Below, piece after piece: positions 62,449 to 64,000 of a stretch of 64,000 bases of DNA. The notes below the pieces were generated by a model that was given only the letters and a program-made list of their open reading frames with translations, searched no databases and was not told the origin of the DNA. Position numbers and translations under genes: made by a program. This DNA is from Glebionis coronaria. Lineage: Eukaryota > Streptophyta > Magnoliopsida > Asterales > Asteraceae. Location of the stretch: assembly GCA_025667525.1 (NCBI GenBank), contig JANFOE010002210.1, positions 1-64,000 on the forward strand, written 5' to 3'. How positions within the stretch are numbered: the first letter of the stretch is position 1; each line of letters starts with the position of its first letter.

Positions 62449-63078
62449 TAAGATGAAATGCCTGATTAATAGATTGTATGGCCACAATGCTATTAAACAA
62501 TTGAGAATGATTTTTACGATGTGTTCAATTATGTTTTATTAAACCTATAGACATGCTCAACCTTTGTGTTGATGATTTTAAGCATGTATTTCAGGTACTT
62601 GAAGTTGTTGAGTTGCGGAGCTTGCTGGAGAAGGATTGCGGGATTGCTTTTGTAGTAATTTGGTCTAAAACAGATTTCTTTCCCATTTGTCATAAATTTA
62701 TAGTATATGGTCAAGTATTTTGGTAAAAGGTTTGTCGATTTGTTAAGATCCTAGGGAAACCTGTACGCTACTCTGATATATTTTTAAACTGATTTTACTT
62801 GGGATTGAAGGTTTTAGACATTGATTTAAATTATTTCCTTATTTATTCTTAAAAATATTGTTTTTAGGTCGTATAAAGAGTTTGTGAAATGAAGTTTGTG
62901 AATAACACCCAATTGTGTATTTCCGCTGCACAATGTAAATTGGGGGTGTTAAACCATTCCGCTGCGTACTCGTAGTTAATGGTTTAACTAGTATTCAAAA
63001 TTCCAACATATATAATGTTAAGGTTTCATCTTGTTTTTTTTGTTATGGTATAAATACGATAAGAGTATTGGCTTGCAT

Positions 63079-63412
63079 GTATTACACGTCAAACAGGTTG
63101 ACAGAGAGAAGTGACATTTATAGCTTTGGGATTGTGCTTCTAGTGCTATTTATAGGAAAACCAGCAATAACCAGATACGACATGGAAAATATACCCATAG
63201 TTTGTTGGGTTAATTCTATGCTGAAAGATGAGAATGTAGAAGATTTAATCGATCCAAGGCTACTGAGGGAACTTGACACCAGTTCAGCATGGAAGGCAGT
63301 AGAACTGGCAATGGCATGTGTTGATCACACGCCCAACAATAGACCCAACGTGATTGAAGTGGTAATGACGTTAAGTGAATGTTTGACGATAGAGAGAGCT
63401 AGCAAGAGATGA
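63079..63412 (+). pseudogene. Kinase C-lobe exon, copy 3, with true 3' end
   Basis: This copy alone continues past the junction: RPNVIEVVMTLSECLTIERA then SKR and TGA 63410-63412, the normal end of LRR-I kinases. Its splice acceptor is mutated: GCTTGCAT replaces GCTTGCAG before GTATTAC. So the copy with the proper end has lost its acceptor, and the copies with a proper acceptor lack the end. Confidence 0.85.
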
Positions 63413-63651
63413 ATTTAAAGAACTTAAATGGAGTCATTTCTTTTGATCTAGAGTGATATGATGATGGTCCCAACACAAGATAGTGAATTAATTAAGAACA
63501 CATTTTCTATTGTGCTTATTTGTTTTTTGTGTGCAGCTTTTTGGTGTTTGGATTGATTGCATCAAGCTTTGTGTTTGGACATTGTGATTTGAATGAATCT
63601 GAGCCCATAATGCCAGTAAAAATAAAATTGAAAGGTCACTATTTGTTTTAA
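63413..63651 (+). other. 3' flank of the kinase gene
   Basis: No ORF is seen. It probably holds the 3' untranslated region and a terminal non-coding intron (a TTTTTTGTGTGCAG acceptor-like site near 63525-63537). Confidence 0.4.
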
Positions 63652-63944
63652 GTAGGGTTATTATGCAAAGAAATTAAATAACTAAAGTTTACGCGAACTT
63701 TCATATAAGTTATTAAAGTTTCATTTTGTTCACTTGAGTTACAAAACTTTTCCACCACTATCATTTAGTGTTAATTCGAGTAACTGAAATGCATATTATT
63801 TGATAAGTTAAGTAACATAAATGTCGCATTTTTACAAGTTAAGTAATGTTCAATAACTCAAAAGTCATGTTTCGCAACTTTAGTAACCTAAATGAACAAG
63901 ATGAAACTTTAATAACTTAGGCGAACATTCTTATAATAACCTAC
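63652..63944. mobile_element. Small inverted-repeat (MITE-like) element
   Basis: GTAGGGTTATTAT at 63652-63664 pairs with ATAATAACCTAC at 63933-63944. Inside, AAGTTATTAAAGTTTCATTT (about 63697) has its reverse complement at about 63903-63923, along with repeated GTTACT/AGTAAC words. No coding sequence. No clear target duplication found. Confidence 0.55.
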
Positions 63945-64000
63945 TTCCTCCGTCCCACTTTTATTGTCCTTAATATTATTTTAGTTTGTCCCAAAATATT
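63944..64000 (+). mobile_element. Stowaway-like MITE, start only
   Basis: TA followed by CTTCCTCCGTCCCACTTTTA is close to the Stowaway terminal repeat (CTCCCTCCGTCCCA...). The rest lies beyond the window, so the second end cannot be checked. Confidence 0.6.

Larger units (their letters stand above)
60661..63343 (+). repeat. Triplicated chimeric unit (gypsy LTR end + copia LTR end + intron + kinase exon)
   Basis: Three head-to-tail copies: 60661-61553, 61554-62448 and 62449-63343, period 893-895 bp. Each starts TAAGATGAAATGCCTGATTA (from the gypsy LTR), passes the gypsy LTR end, CCATT, the last 50 bases of the copia LTR, the intron end and the first 265 bases of the last kinase exon, and breaks off at CAATAGA. 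The junction joins CAATAGA with the LTR word CTATAAGATG, sharing only a few bases. Copies differ by a few substitutions and short indels, so the event is recent and later than both insertions. Confidence 0.9.

Overview
The window is plant nuclear DNA, a gene-poor heterochromatin-like stretch built almost wholly of nested LTR retrotransposons. Copia and Ty3/gypsy elements use plant-type primer-binding sites (initiator Met tRNA, and Asp tRNA for the Athila-like element). The only host gene is a leucine-rich-repeat receptor kinase. Two copia proteins, a gag with a coiled-coil extension and a 991-residue extra ORF, look like ones I associate with Asteraceae (daisy family) genomes. That assignment is from memory of families, not a search.

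Layout from left to right. (1) 1-12546: an Athila-like Ty3/gypsy element on the + strand. Its 5' LTR is cut by the window edge, its LTRs are 3.8 kb, and it codes only gag and protease. It sits inside (2) 12547-24387: a minus-strand Ty3/gypsy element with 4.1 kb LTRs and a 4.8 kb interior without usable ORFs. (3) 24388-26465: AT-rich spacer with a hairpin cluster, a 48-bp tandem duplication and a foldback element that carries seven copies of a 12-bp palindrome. (4) 26466-63412: one broken receptor-kinase gene of the LRR-I/malectin-like type on the + strand. Its exons are spread over 37 kb by a Mutator-like foldback transposon (26811-28543, 9-bp target duplication), a SIRE-type copia element inside a kinase exon (29807-41776, duplication TTTCT) and an old copia element in an intron (42457-61220, duplication TATAT). 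The old copia element holds a decayed Tekay-like gypsy element in its right LTR (50614-61165, duplication CCATT). (5) 60661-63343: an 894-bp unit, made of gypsy LTR end, copia LTR end, intron and last kinase exon, is present three times in tandem. (6) 63413-64000: gene 3' flank, a small inverted-repeat element and the start of a Stowaway-like MITE.

Order of events: old copia into the gene, gypsy into that copia, then triplication. The SIRE-type, Athila-like and minus-strand gypsy elements are recent, since their LTR pairs differ at few sites. The kinase gene has frameshifts, a stop and a small deletion besides the insertions, so it is a pseudogene.

The most unusual signal is in the SIRE-type element. 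A short motif, roughly RCGYTGACA, recurs dozens of times with spacing of 21 bp (sometimes 15 or 18) in both LTRs, in gag, in the pol linker, in the 3' non-coding region and in the extra ORF. Inside genes it is always read in the same frame, as a heptad with (A/V)-D-(K/R).
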